Assembly (NCBI GenBank): GCA_009776625.1
Contig: WRNL01000003.1
Location: forward strand, 1 to 27,617
Origin: Methanomassiliicoccaceae archaeon
GTDB lineage: Archaea > Thermoplasmatota > Thermoplasmata > Methanomassiliicoccales > Methanomethylophilaceae
Direction of reading: 5' to 3'
DNA length: 27,617 nt
Below the pieces are notes generated by a model. It did not search any database and was not told where the DNA came from. It saw nothing but the letters and a program-made list of their open reading frames with translations. A program made the position numbers and the translations under genes. Positions 20,762-27,617 of the stretch are shown here, piece after piece. How positions within the stretch are numbered: position 1 is the first letter of the stretch; the number at the start of each line of letters is the position of its first letter.

Positions 20762-22156
20762 ATGTTCGTCGGTCGCGCGAAGGAGCTCAATGAGCTGAAC
20801 TGGCTCTACCGCACGGACAAGTTCCAGCTCGCTGTGGTGTACGGGCGTCGCCGCGTCGGGAAGACCGCGCTGATAAACGAGTTCCTCAGAGGCAAGGAGG
20901 CCATATTCTTCACCGCACAGGAGACCAACGCCGGACAGAACCTCGAGAACTTCAGCAGGGACGTGTTCAGGTGCGTGTACGGGCACGGCCCGGCGCCGAC
21001 ATTCAGGAGCTTCCTCGACGCGCTGGAGCACGTGTTCGCGCTGTCGAAGGACAGACGCCTGGTGCTGGTGATCGACGAGTACCAGCGCCTGGAGAGGTCC
21101 CATGAGGGGTTCGCCTCCCTGCTGCAGATCATGATCGACAGGCACAAGGACGTTTCCAGGCTGTTCCTGGTGCTGTGCGGGTCGGATGTCCCCCTCATGG
21201 GGGGCCGGCTGACAGGGGGAGGCGGCCCCCTCCAGGGGAGGCAGACGGCGCAGCTCAGGGTAGAGCCGTTCGATTTCTTCGACAGCAGGCGCTTCTTCAG
21301 GGGCTTCTCGGACGAGGACACGGCGCTGGTCTACGGCGTCGTCGGGGGCATGCCCCAGTACCTCCTGCAGATGCACGACTTCATATCGGTCGAGGACAAC
21401 ATAAAGAACGCCTTCCTGAGGCCGTCGTCGCCCTTCTCTGAGGAGCCGGAGAACCTCCTGAGGCAGGGGGTGCGCGAGCTGGCGATCTACAATGCGGTCA
21501 TCACGGCCGTCGCGGGCGGAGGCGCGAGGGTCTCAGAGGTGTCGGAGAAGACCGGCGAGGGGACGAGCGTCTGCTCAGCGTACCTGAAGGCGCTCGTCGG
21601 CATGGGCGTCCTGAAGAAGGAGACGCCCTTCGCTGAAAAGACGCAGAAAAGGACGACATACTCTGTCGCGGACAACATGCTCAGGTTCTGGTACCGTTTC
21701 ATTCCGCCCAACCTCTCCGCGATCCAGAGCGGGATGGCGGACGCCGTCTACGGGAGCATATCGAAACAGCTGCCGGCCTTCATGGGGGGCGTGTTCGAGG
21801 ACATATGCAGGCAGTACCTCTGGCGCCTCCGGCCTGGGGGAGGGGCGCCCGTGGAGTTCACTGGCATGGGGAGATGGTGGGGTGTCGACCCCCGGACGAA
21901 GAGCGGGGCGGAGATAGGCATCATCGCGGCGGACGGCGCAGGGGCCGCGTTGTTCTGCGACTGCTGGTGGGCGGACGGCGAGGTCGACACGCCCGCATTG
22001 GACGGGCTCGTCAAGCGCAGCGAGCTGTTCCCCTTCGAGAGGAGGCGCTTCTGCCTCTTTGCCAAGAAGGGGTTCACCCCTGGTTGCGTCGAGCGCGCCG
22101 CCGAGCTGGGCGGCGCGGGCCTCATCACCTTCAGCGACATGCTCCGCAGGTTCTGA
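20762..22156 (+). CDS. Archaeal AAA ATPase with DUF234 C-terminal domain
   Basis: A 464-residue STAND/AAA-type ATPase of the Archaea-expanded group. It opens with FVGRAKELNELNWL, then Walker A GRRRVGKT (28-35), Walker B LVLVIDEYQRLE (about 101-112) and the sensor LFLVLCGSDVPLM. A winged-helix region covers about 240-310. The C-terminal DUF234 domain begins near NMLRFWYRFI. DUF234 normally has a PD-(D/E)XK nuclease-like core, with an EIDxxA strand and an ECK strand. Here these read AEIGIIAA and LFCDCWW, so the catalytic Asp and Lys appear lost. GAGGGT lies before the ATG at 20762. The biological role of the family is unclear; defence and mobile-element links have been proposed. No adjacent toxin is seen. 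Confidence 0.88.
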   Translation: MFVGRAKELNELNWLYRTDKFQLAVVYGRRRVGKTALINEFLRGKEAIFFTAQETNAGQNLENFSRDVFRCVYGHGPAPTFRSFLDALEHVFALSKDRRLVLVIDEYQRLERSHEGFASLLQIMIDRHKDVSRLFLVLCGSDVPLMGGRLTGGGGPLQGRQTAQLRVEPFDFFDSRRFFRGFSDEDTALVYGVVGGMPQYLLQMHDFISVEDNIKNAFLRPSSPFSEEPENLLRQGVRELAIYNAVITAVAGGGARVSEVSEKTGEGTSVCSAYLKALVGMGVLKKETPFAEKTQKRTTYSVADNMLRFWYRFIPPNLSAIQSGMADAVYGSISKQLPAFMGGVFEDICRQYLWRLRPGGGAPVEFTGMGRWWGVDPRTKSGAEIGIIAADGAGAALFCDCWWADGEVDTPALDGLVKRSELFPFERRRFCLFAKKGFTPGCVERAAELGGAGLITFSDMLRRF

Positions 22157-22198
22157 GGCGCCGCCGCCCGGGCGCCCGCGGCATGCCACCGCAAAGTG

Positions 22199-22206
22199 GT
22201 TTATCG
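22199..22206 (+). promoter_or_regulatory. TATA-like promoter of rlmE
   Basis: GTTTATCG at 22199-22206 is centred about 28 bases before the ATG at 22230, predicting a leaderless mRNA. Confidence 0.45.
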
Positions 22207-22229
22207 GAAAAGAGCATCCATGTGGCAAG

Positions 22230-22913
22230 ATGGCTCTGCACGACCGTTGGGTCCAGGAAAGGAAACATGAGCATTATTACAGGCTGGCGAAGAAGCTCAA
22301 CTACAGGTCCAGGGCGGCCTTCAAGCTGATGCAGATCGACGACCGGTTCGGCATATTCAAGGAGGGGGACTCCGTGGTGGACCTCGGGGCCTCCCCCGGG
22401 GGTTGGCTCCAGGTGGCGAGGGGGAGGGTCGGCGACAAGGGCAGCGTGGTCGGCGTGGACCTCCGCCACATAAGGCCGCTGGAGGGGGTTGTGACGGTCA
22501 TGGGCGACATCACCGAGGACGGCACCATGCGGCGGCTGCTCGAGGCGTTCGGGGGGAAGGCCGACGTGGTCCTGTCGGACATGGCGCCGAACATCGGAGG
22601 CCATTACTCCACGGATCACGCCAGGTCCGTGGACCTGTGCAACCACGCCGTCGGCGTGTGCGACAGGGTGCTCAGGAAGGGAGGCAAGCTCGTCATGAAG
22701 GTGTTCATGGGGGACATGATGCCGTCCCTCCTTAAAGAGGTGGAGTCGAGGTTCGCTTACGTCAGGGTCCATTCCCCCGATGCGTCCAGGGACGCCTCCT
22801 CCGAGGTGTACGTGGTGGCGAAGGGGTTCCTCGCATCGAAGAACGTCGAGCTTAAGGACATGGCCGAGGAGAGAGGGGGGCCGGAGTTCACGCCGAAGGG
22901 CGGGAACATCTGA
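22230..22913 (+). CDS. rlmE: 23S rRNA 2'-O-ribose methyltransferase, RlmE/FtsJ family
   Basis: A 227-residue Rossmann-fold methyltransferase. The substrate-binding start reads YYRLAKKLNYRSRAAFKL with Lys32. The SAM loop is VVDLGASPGGWLQVA (49-63), then DVVLSDMAPN with Asp117, KLVMKVFMG with Lys157 and SSEVYVVAKGF with Glu192. The K-D-K-E tetrad is complete. RlmE modifies the A-loop uridine of 23S rRNA in bacteria; archaeal homologues are believed to do likewise. About 15-20 residues beyond the catalytic domain form a charged tail. The start at 22230 is fixed by the TATA spacing and by family alignment; the frame is open further upstream without family-like sequence. Its stop codon abuts the stop of the convergent helicase with no base between them (TGATCA). 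Confidence 0.94.
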   Translation: MALHDRWVQERKHEHYYRLAKKLNYRSRAAFKLMQIDDRFGIFKEGDSVVDLGASPGGWLQVARGRVGDKGSVVGVDLRHIRPLEGVVTVMGDITEDGTMRRLLEAFGGKADVVLSDMAPNIGGHYSTDHARSVDLCNHAVGVCDRVLRKGGKLVMKVFMGDMMPSLLKEVESRFAYVRVHSPDASRDASSEVYVVAKGFLASKNVELKDMAEERGGPEFTPKGGNI

Positions 22914-25658
22914 TCAGTCCCAGAACCGCTTGGTCTTCGCATAGAGTATCTCCGCGTTCATTATGTCGCGGAGGAAGTCGTCCTCGTCCGCATGCACGCC
23001 CCTCAGTATCCTCGATGCGCCGTCAGGCCCTATCCCCCTCCCCGCCAGGACGATGGCGGCGCGCCTCCCGTACTCGTTGACGAGGTTCGCGTTCCTCGAC
23101 ACCCTCAGGGCGTCCTTCTTCTCCTGCTCGTCGCGGCCCTGTTTCTTGATGAGCTTGACGCCCTCCCTCTCGTACCCTTTGAGGAGGGCCACCATGTTAC
23201 CGCCGCACCTGGAGCATTTGAAGCGGGGCGGCGCGTCGGCGACCCTCTGCCGCCACTGGTTCAGGCAGTTCAGGCAGGACGCGTACAGGACCTCGTCCTC
23301 CAGCCTGCCTTTGAGGGCCATCAGGATCGCATGGTCGGCCCTGACGGGCTGCATAAGCTCCTTGGACCTCGTGATGCCCTCGAGGCCGATGTGGGACATC
23401 CCGCAGACCTCCATCCTCATCCGCCCTTCGGACAGCATCCTCACGGCTAGCTCGGTGTTCGCGACGTCCAGATCCTCCCAGAGCACCATGTCTATCGCCT
23501 CGTTGTACGCGGGGGTGCCCTTGTGGAGGTCGAAGAGGCGGTTGAAGTTGATGAAGCGGTGGTCCGCGCCCTTCTCGATTATGCCGAACTTCTTCGCCAC
23601 ATGGACGAAGCGCCACTTGAGGTGCGAGGAGTTCAGGATGGTGATCCGGGCCAGGGCCTCCACCGTGCCCGGCTTGATCGACAGGAAGGTGTCCTCCAGT
23701 AGCCTCCTGTCGACGCCCCTCGGCAGCTCGAGTATGACCCGGTAGGGGTCGGTCGACACGCCGACGCTCTCCCCCAGGCGTGCGGTCAGCAGGGCGGAGT
23801 ATATCTTCCCGAACGTCTCGTTCACCCTGCTCCCGAAGCAGCAGTTCAATATCGCCAGCCTGTCGCTGACCTCGAGGGTGATGGTCTCGTCCGTGGGGAC
23901 CGGCCACTTCTCTCTCTGCCTGCCGACGTACTCGGCCACCCTCCTGAGGCAGTTCTCGTCGCCAGGGTACCTGTCCATGTCCATCTTGCGGCGCATCGCG
24001 CCCACCTCCATGGCGACCTCGAAGGGGACGGGTATGTCCGAGCCGGCCCACGACGGGACCGACCCGACGTCCCGGGCCTCCTCGACCAGGAGCTCGTCCT
24101 CCCTCATCTCGACGATCCTCCACGTCCTGCCCTTGGCGATGAACATCGCGTACGGCTCGGCGAAGGAGGCGACGAAGCTCTCGTCGAGCGTCCCGATGAC
24201 CCCTCTCGTGCTTATGTCCCGGACCAGGTACGTCCTCTCGTCCGGGATCATGGAGATGTTCTCGTAGAAGTAGCGCATCCCTTTCATGGAGCGCCTGAAC
24301 CCGTTCTCGTCCTCGAACAGCATCTTTATGGACTTCAGCTGCTCCAGCACGTCGTCCATGTCCGACCGCTGGAGCGTCTTGAACGAGTTGGACCTCTTGA
24401 CTATCTTGTACGCGAGGTCCCTCTGGGTGCGGCCGCTCATGGTCATCGCGATGAGCTGGTTGGCGAGCACGGTGAGCGGGTTGGGCCTGCCTTTGAAGTA
24501 CTCGAGCTCCTTCGCGTCGCTCCGTCTAGCGATGACGAGCGCCTCGGCGACCTCGTCGGGGGCGGTCGCGAGGATCACGGACCGTATGACCTCCCCCATC
24601 CTGTGCCCGGCGCGCCCGGCGCGCTGTATCATCCTCGACACCTCCCTGGGCGAGTTGTACTGTATGACGAGGTCGGCGGTGCCGATGTCTATCCCCAGCT
24701 CAAGGGAGGAAGTCGCGATGACCGCCCTCAGGCCCCCCGCCTTGAAACGGTCCTCGATGCCGGTCCTGTTCTCCTTCGAGAGGGAGCCGTGGTGCACATC
24801 GATCGAGAACCCCTCGTCCCAGAGGCGGTACCTCGCAGCGAGCCACTCCGCCGTCTCCCTCGTGTTCACGAAGAGGAGGGTGGACCTCCCCCCCTCGATG
24901 AGGGCCCTCGCCCTCTTCATCACGGCCAGGATGTCGGGGTCCCCCTGAAGCCTGTCCAGCAGGACGGCGTCGCCCGCGTCGGGGGCGGGGCACTCCACGG
25001 ATATCTCGAAGTCCCTGTGCGTGTCGTGCTTGCACACGGCGACCTCCCTCCCCACGCCGGAGAGGAAGTCCCTGACATCGTCCACGTCGCCGACGGTCGC
25101 CGAGAGGCCGACCCTCTGGAACTCCCCGCTGATCTCCGCCAGCCGCTCCAGGGCCACGCCGAGCTGCGCGCCCCTCTCCGTGCTAGAAAGCTCGTGTATC
25201 TCGTCGACCACCACCCACTCCACGTTCTTCAGGTGCTCCCTCAGCCGCTTGCCGGTGAAGAGGACCTGCACGGTCTCCGGCGTCGTGATGAGGATCTCGG
25301 GGGCCTTCTGCGACTGCCTGTTCCTCTCGGCCTGCGTGGTGTCGCCGTGCCTCACGCCGACGGATATGCCGAGGGCCGCCCCGTAGTCCTCCATCCTCTT
25401 CATCATGTCCCGGTTAAGGGCCCTCAGCGGGGTTATGTACAGGCAGCGAACCCCGCCCTTCCCCTTCGTCCTGAAGATGGTGTCGAAGATCGGCAGCATG
25501 GCCGCCTCGGTCTTCCCTATGCCGGTGGGGGCCACCAGGAGGACGTTCCTCCCCGAGAGGATCATCGGGATGACGCTCCTCTGGGGGTCGGTCGGCCGCG
25601 TTATGCCCCTTTCTTTCAAAACGGAGACGAGTTCCGGGCTGAGCTTATCGAAGGACAT
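22914..25658 (-). CDS. Lhr-like SF2 helicase with C-terminal zinc ribbon
   Basis: A 914-residue archaeal Lhr-type DExH helicase, paralogous to the long lhr at the window start. Motifs: TDPQRSVIP (23-31), Walker A APTGIGKT (43-50), TPLRALNRD (76-84), TTPETVQ, DEIHE (152-156), SATVGD, FVNTRETAE, ATSSLELGIDIG and QRAGRAGHRMG. Residues to about 780 show the Lhr beta-barrel and WH order (for example RDISTRGVIGTLDE, GSVPSWAGSDIPVPFEVA). Then CLNC (795-798) and CSRC (815-818) form a four-cysteine zinc ribbon, followed by about 100 residues with a helix-hairpin-helix-like AIVLAGRGIGPDGASRIL. Members act on branched DNA or RNA-DNA structures in repair. It lies 37 bases after the HdrD-like gene on the same strand and lacks an evident TATA box, so co-transcription is likely. 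aLhr2 is the closest label, from memory. Confidence 0.92.
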   Translation of the reverse strand: MSFDKLSPELVSVLKERGITRPTDPQRSVIPMILSGRNVLLVAPTGIGKTEAAMLPIFDTIFRTKGKGGVRCLYITPLRALNRDMMKRMEDYGAALGISVGVRHGDTTQAERNRQSQKAPEILITTPETVQVLFTGKRLREHLKNVEWVVVDEIHELSSTERGAQLGVALERLAEISGEFQRVGLSATVGDVDDVRDFLSGVGREVAVCKHDTHRDFEISVECPAPDAGDAVLLDRLQGDPDILAVMKRARALIEGGRSTLLFVNTRETAEWLAARYRLWDEGFSIDVHHGSLSKENRTGIEDRFKAGGLRAVIATSSLELGIDIGTADLVIQYNSPREVSRMIQRAGRAGHRMGEVIRSVILATAPDEVAEALVIARRSDAKELEYFKGRPNPLTVLANQLIAMTMSGRTQRDLAYKIVKRSNSFKTLQRSDMDDVLEQLKSIKMLFEDENGFRRSMKGMRYFYENISMIPDERTYLVRDISTRGVIGTLDESFVASFAEPYAMFIAKGRTWRIVEMREDELLVEEARDVGSVPSWAGSDIPVPFEVAMEVGAMRRKMDMDRYPGDENCLRRVAEYVGRQREKWPVPTDETITLEVSDRLAILNCCFGSRVNETFGKIYSALLTARLGESVGVSTDPYRVILELPRGVDRRLLEDTFLSIKPGTVEALARITILNSSHLKWRFVHVAKKFGIIEKGADHRFINFNRLFDLHKGTPAYNEAIDMVLWEDLDVANTELAVRMLSEGRMRMEVCGMSHIGLEGITRSKELMQPVRADHAILMALKGRLEDEVLYASCLNCLNQWRQRVADAPPRFKCSRCGGNMVALLKGYEREGVKLIKKQGRDEQEKKDALRVSRNANLVNEYGRRAAIVLAGRGIGPDGASRILRGVHADEDDFLRDIMNAEILYAKTKRFWD

Positions 25659-25671
25659 GAAAAGTGGGAGG

Positions 25672-25689
25672 CGCCGGGCGGCCCCGGCG
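25672..25689 (-). terminator. Hairpin between HdrD-like gene and helicase
   Basis: CGCCGGG (25672-25678) pairs with CCCGGCG (25683-25689), loop CGGC. On the minus strand it follows the HdrD-like stop and is succeeded by CACTTTTC just before the helicase ATG. It may attenuate read-through rather than fully terminate. Confidence 0.35.
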
Positions 25690-25695
25690 GATTGC

Positions 25696-27540
25696 TCATC
25701 TCCTCTTCTTCTTGCCGGCGGCCCGGAGGTTATCCTTCACGGCTGCCTTGATCTCGACCGCCTGGGCCTCCCCGTCCGTGACATCCTTCTCGAGGAAGGA
25801 CAGCACCGCCCATCCCTCCTCTTCGAGCGCGTTCTTGGTGCTGGCGTCGACCTCCCCCTCCGGGAGTATGTACACGGCCACCTTGGAGTTGACGAAGGCC
25901 ACGGGTATTATGCGCGGGCCGTAGTCCTTCCTGCACCTTAGCCCCTTGTTCCAGGCGGCCCTTCTGACCAGCGCCTCCGGGGAGTTGTCCGTCCAGATAT
26001 CCTCACCCACTGCGTCCCCTCCTGTGTCTGCCAGCGGCTCGGGTGCGGCTTCCGTCCTTGCGGCCGCCTCTGCGGCCTCCTTGGCTCTCGCCTCGGCCTC
26101 CGCCTTAGCGGCGGCCTCCCTGGCCTCCGCTTCCGCCTTGGCCGCCGCCTCTTTTGCCTTAGCCTCCGCTTCCGCCTTGGCCGCCGCCTCTTTTGCCTTA
26201 GCCTCCGCTTCCGCCTTGGCCGCCGCCTCTTTTGCCTCGGCCTCTTTGTCCGCTGGCGGGGGGCCTGCCGCCTTCGGCGGCTCTGGCCCCTTGTCATCGG
26301 CAGGTTTCGGCTCCGCCGGGGCGGTGACCTTCAGCAGCACCTCGGACAGGTCCATTATCTTTATCTTGGAGTTGATCTGTTTCGCACCCTGCGTGAGGTT
26401 GACCACGCAGAAGGGGCAGCATGTGACGAGTATGTCCGCGCCTGTCTCCTCGGCGTCCCTGACCCTTTCGGCCGCGATGTTCACTGCCATGTCGTTGTAT
26501 TGGCTCTTGTACCCGCCGCCGGCGCCGCAGCACCTGGAGTTCTCCCTGTTGCGGGTCATCTCCACGAGCTCGATCCCTTTGATCTTCTTCAGGACGTTCC
26601 TGGGGGTCTCGAACACCCCCATGTGCCTGCCCATGTGGCAGGGGTCGTGGTACGTCACCTTCGCCTTGAACTCGTGGTTGAGCGGGAGCTTCTTCTCGGC
26701 GATCAGCTTTTCGACGTACTGGGAGAAGTGATAGACGTTCTGCCCTGTCTTCGCATAGAACTTCCCGAGGTCTGTGGAGATGGTCTTGTAGCAGCCCGAG
26801 CAGGTCATCACCATGTCCTTCGCGCCCATCCCGTCCGCCCCCTCGACTATCTTCTCCGCGCATTCGAGCGAGTGCCTGTGGGTCCCTGTCCTGAGCAGGG
26901 GCGAGGAGCAGCACCACTCGTCCGTGCCGAGCGTGTTTATCTTCACTCCAGCCCTTGCGAGCACGCGCACGCCGGTCTGCGGCAGCGACTGCTGCCTGTA
27001 CGCCCCGGTGCACCCTGCGAAGAACAGCACGTCGGGGGTGTGCGCCCTCTCCACCTCCTCGGGCCACCAGTCCCCTCTTTTGGACGGCGGCTCCCCGTAG
27101 GGGTTGTGGACCTCCCCGACCTTCTTGGCCATGCCCTTGTGCGCGGACATGGGGCCGGCTCCCTCGTCGACGATCCATTTCCTGACCGTCTCCCAGAACT
27201 CCACGAGGGGGATGCTAGCATGGCAGACCGCCTCGCAGTTCCCGCACCCCGTGCACTTGTACATCGCATCGACGAAGTACGGGCTGAGGGACACCTCCCT
27301 CCCGAGGAGCTTGTCGACCCCGCCGGCGCCGCTGAGCTGGTTGAGGTAGTATATCTTCCCCCTCGGGGTCACGGACTCCCACGGGGTCTGGTCGTGGGCC
27401 TCGCAGACGCTGATGCAGTAGCCGCACTGCAGACAGGCGGTGAGCTCCTGCTGTATGCGAGGCATCTTCTGGATCTTCACGCTGTCCTTCAGCTCTCTAA
27501 GCTTCGAAAACGGGCTTTGTCTCTGGGCTTTCGCTTTCAT
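25696..27540 (-). CDS. HdrD-like Fe-S protein fused via helical linker to Vsr-like domain
   Basis: A 614-residue protein. Two 4Fe-4S ferredoxin motifs come first: Cys36/39/42/46 (CLQCGYCISVC) and Cys96/99/102/106 (CTGCGNCEAVC). Two CCG domains follow: Cys177, Cys210-211, Cys247/250; and Cys301, Cys337-338, Cys374-375, Cys378. This is the layout of HdrD, GlpC and related thiol/disulfide or lactate-type oxidoreductase subunits. Residues 405-432 are Pro-rich; 433-495 is an Ala/Glu/Lys repeat, probably a stiff single helix. Residues 518-600 (NSPEALVRRAAWNKGLRCRKDY, given by position, then VAFVNSKVAVYILPEG) resemble Vsr/DUF559 nucleases with the PD and FWH catalytic parts absent. ATG 27540 is chosen because CCTTAATAAGG lies about 30 bases upstream. 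No HdrE or flavin partner is adjacent. The electron-transfer role is likely; HdrD identity is tentative. Confidence 0.85.
   Translation of the reverse strand: MKAKAQRQSPFSKLRELKDSVKIQKMPRIQQELTACLQCGYCISVCEAHDQTPWESVTPRGKIYYLNQLSGAGGVDKLLGREVSLSPYFVDAMYKCTGCGNCEAVCHASIPLVEFWETVRKWIVDEGAGPMSAHKGMAKKVGEVHNPYGEPPSKRGDWWPEEVERAHTPDVLFFAGCTGAYRQQSLPQTGVRVLARAGVKINTLGTDEWCCSSPLLRTGTHRHSLECAEKIVEGADGMGAKDMVMTCSGCYKTISTDLGKFYAKTGQNVYHFSQYVEKLIAEKKLPLNHEFKAKVTYHDPCHMGRHMGVFETPRNVLKKIKGIELVEMTRNRENSRCCGAGGGYKSQYNDMAVNIAAERVRDAEETGADILVTCCPFCVVNLTQGAKQINSKIKIMDLSEVLLKVTAPAEPKPADDKGPEPPKAAGPPPADKEAEAKEAAAKAEAEAKAKEAAAKAEAEAKAKEAAAKAEAEAREAAAKAEAEARAKEAAEAAARTEAAPEPLADTGGDAVGEDIWTDNSPEALVRRAAWNKGLRCRKDYGPRIIPVAFVNSKVAVYILPEGEVDASTKNALEEEGWAVLSFLEKDVTDGEAQAVEIKAAVKDNLRAAGKKKRR
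26123..26239 (-). repeat. 39-bp tandem repeat encoding the Ala/Glu/Lys linker
   Basis: Three tandem 39-bp units lie at 26123-26161, 26162-26200 and 26201-26239. The first two are identical and the third differs at its last two bases. Each encodes 13 residues of the type KAKEAAAKAEAEA. A diverged partial unit precedes them in coordinate order (about 26087-26122). Multiples of three keep the frame, so copy number could vary without breaking the protein. Confidence 0.8.
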
Positions 27541-27564
27541 AATGGAAGGAGAACAACGCACGCA

Positions 27565-27575
27565 CCTTATTAAGG
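27565..27575 (-). promoter_or_regulatory. TATA-like promoter of the HdrD-like gene
   Basis: CCTTAATAAGG on the minus strand (complement of 27565-27575), an almost palindromic box, is centred 30 bases before the ATG at 27540. The last 40 bases of the window show nothing else. Confidence 0.45.
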
Positions 27576-27617
27576 CTTTTGAACGCGCCCCATGTGCCAA
27601 CGGGGGCGTCCCCGGCC

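Noticed and set aside
1..27617. CRISPR array, insertion sequence or prophage
   Set aside because: No regularly spaced repeats with unique spacers, no transposase or integrase motifs and no phage structural genes were seen. The only tandem repeat is the coding 39-bp unit.

Overview
The window looks like a GC-rich archaeal chromosome segment, most probably from a methanogen-related Thermoplasmatota lineage such as Methanomassiliicoccales. The basis is mixed. The gene set combines a bacterial-type gyrBA operon, archaeal Lhr helicases, a DUF531 protein, an archaeal ATPase/DUF234 protein and an HdrD-like iron-sulfur protein. Many genes have a TATA-like box about 25-30 bases before the start codon, as expected for leaderless archaeal mRNAs. 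Arg is mostly AGG and Ile often ATA despite the high GC. The lineage is an inference; no rRNA is present.

Layout. At 46-690 a small ribbon-helix-helix regulator is divergent from an AT-rich promoter block, followed by a hairpin-dense stretch that may be a non-coding RNA. Then come a very long Lhr-type helicase (690-6065), a small membrane protein, and an OGG1-like 8-oxoguanine glycosylase on the minus strand. Positions 7432-9845 hold a lower-GC restriction-modification module: a cytosine-5 methyltransferase with its own N-terminal helix-turn-helix, convergent with a PD-(D/E)XK endonuclease. An endonuclease IV-like AP endonuclease follows, so two base-excision repair genes flank the module. 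Next are a YefM/YoeB-type toxin-antitoxin pair, tRNA-Thr(CGT), and thiC divergent from gyrB.

The gyrB-gyrA operon (13161-17511) continues with stop/start overlaps into a two-helix membrane protein and a DUF6882-like protein. A strong hairpin and tRNA-Phe(GAA) follow, then a 56-residue TTG-started gene coupled to DUF531, convergent purM, an archaeal AAA ATPase, an RlmE/FtsJ rRNA methyltransferase, a second Lhr-like helicase with a zinc ribbon, and an HdrD-like Fe-S protein.

Most notable observations: (1) the HdrD-like protein is fused through a repetitive, predicted helical EAAAK-type linker to a C-terminal domain resembling Vsr/DUF559 nucleases that has lost the catalytic residues; (2) a perfect 32-bp alternating pyrimidine-purine tract (Z-DNA-prone) contains the TATA box of gyrB, the gene for the enzyme that makes negative supercoils; (3) six or more consecutive hairpins, two of them mutually exclusive, lie between an RHH regulator and lhr; (4) a palindrome sits just before the TATA box of the HTH-bearing methyltransferase; (5) a short coupled gene precedes DUF531, which itself carries a SPOUT-like knot signature. 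No CRISPR array, insertion sequence or prophage was seen.
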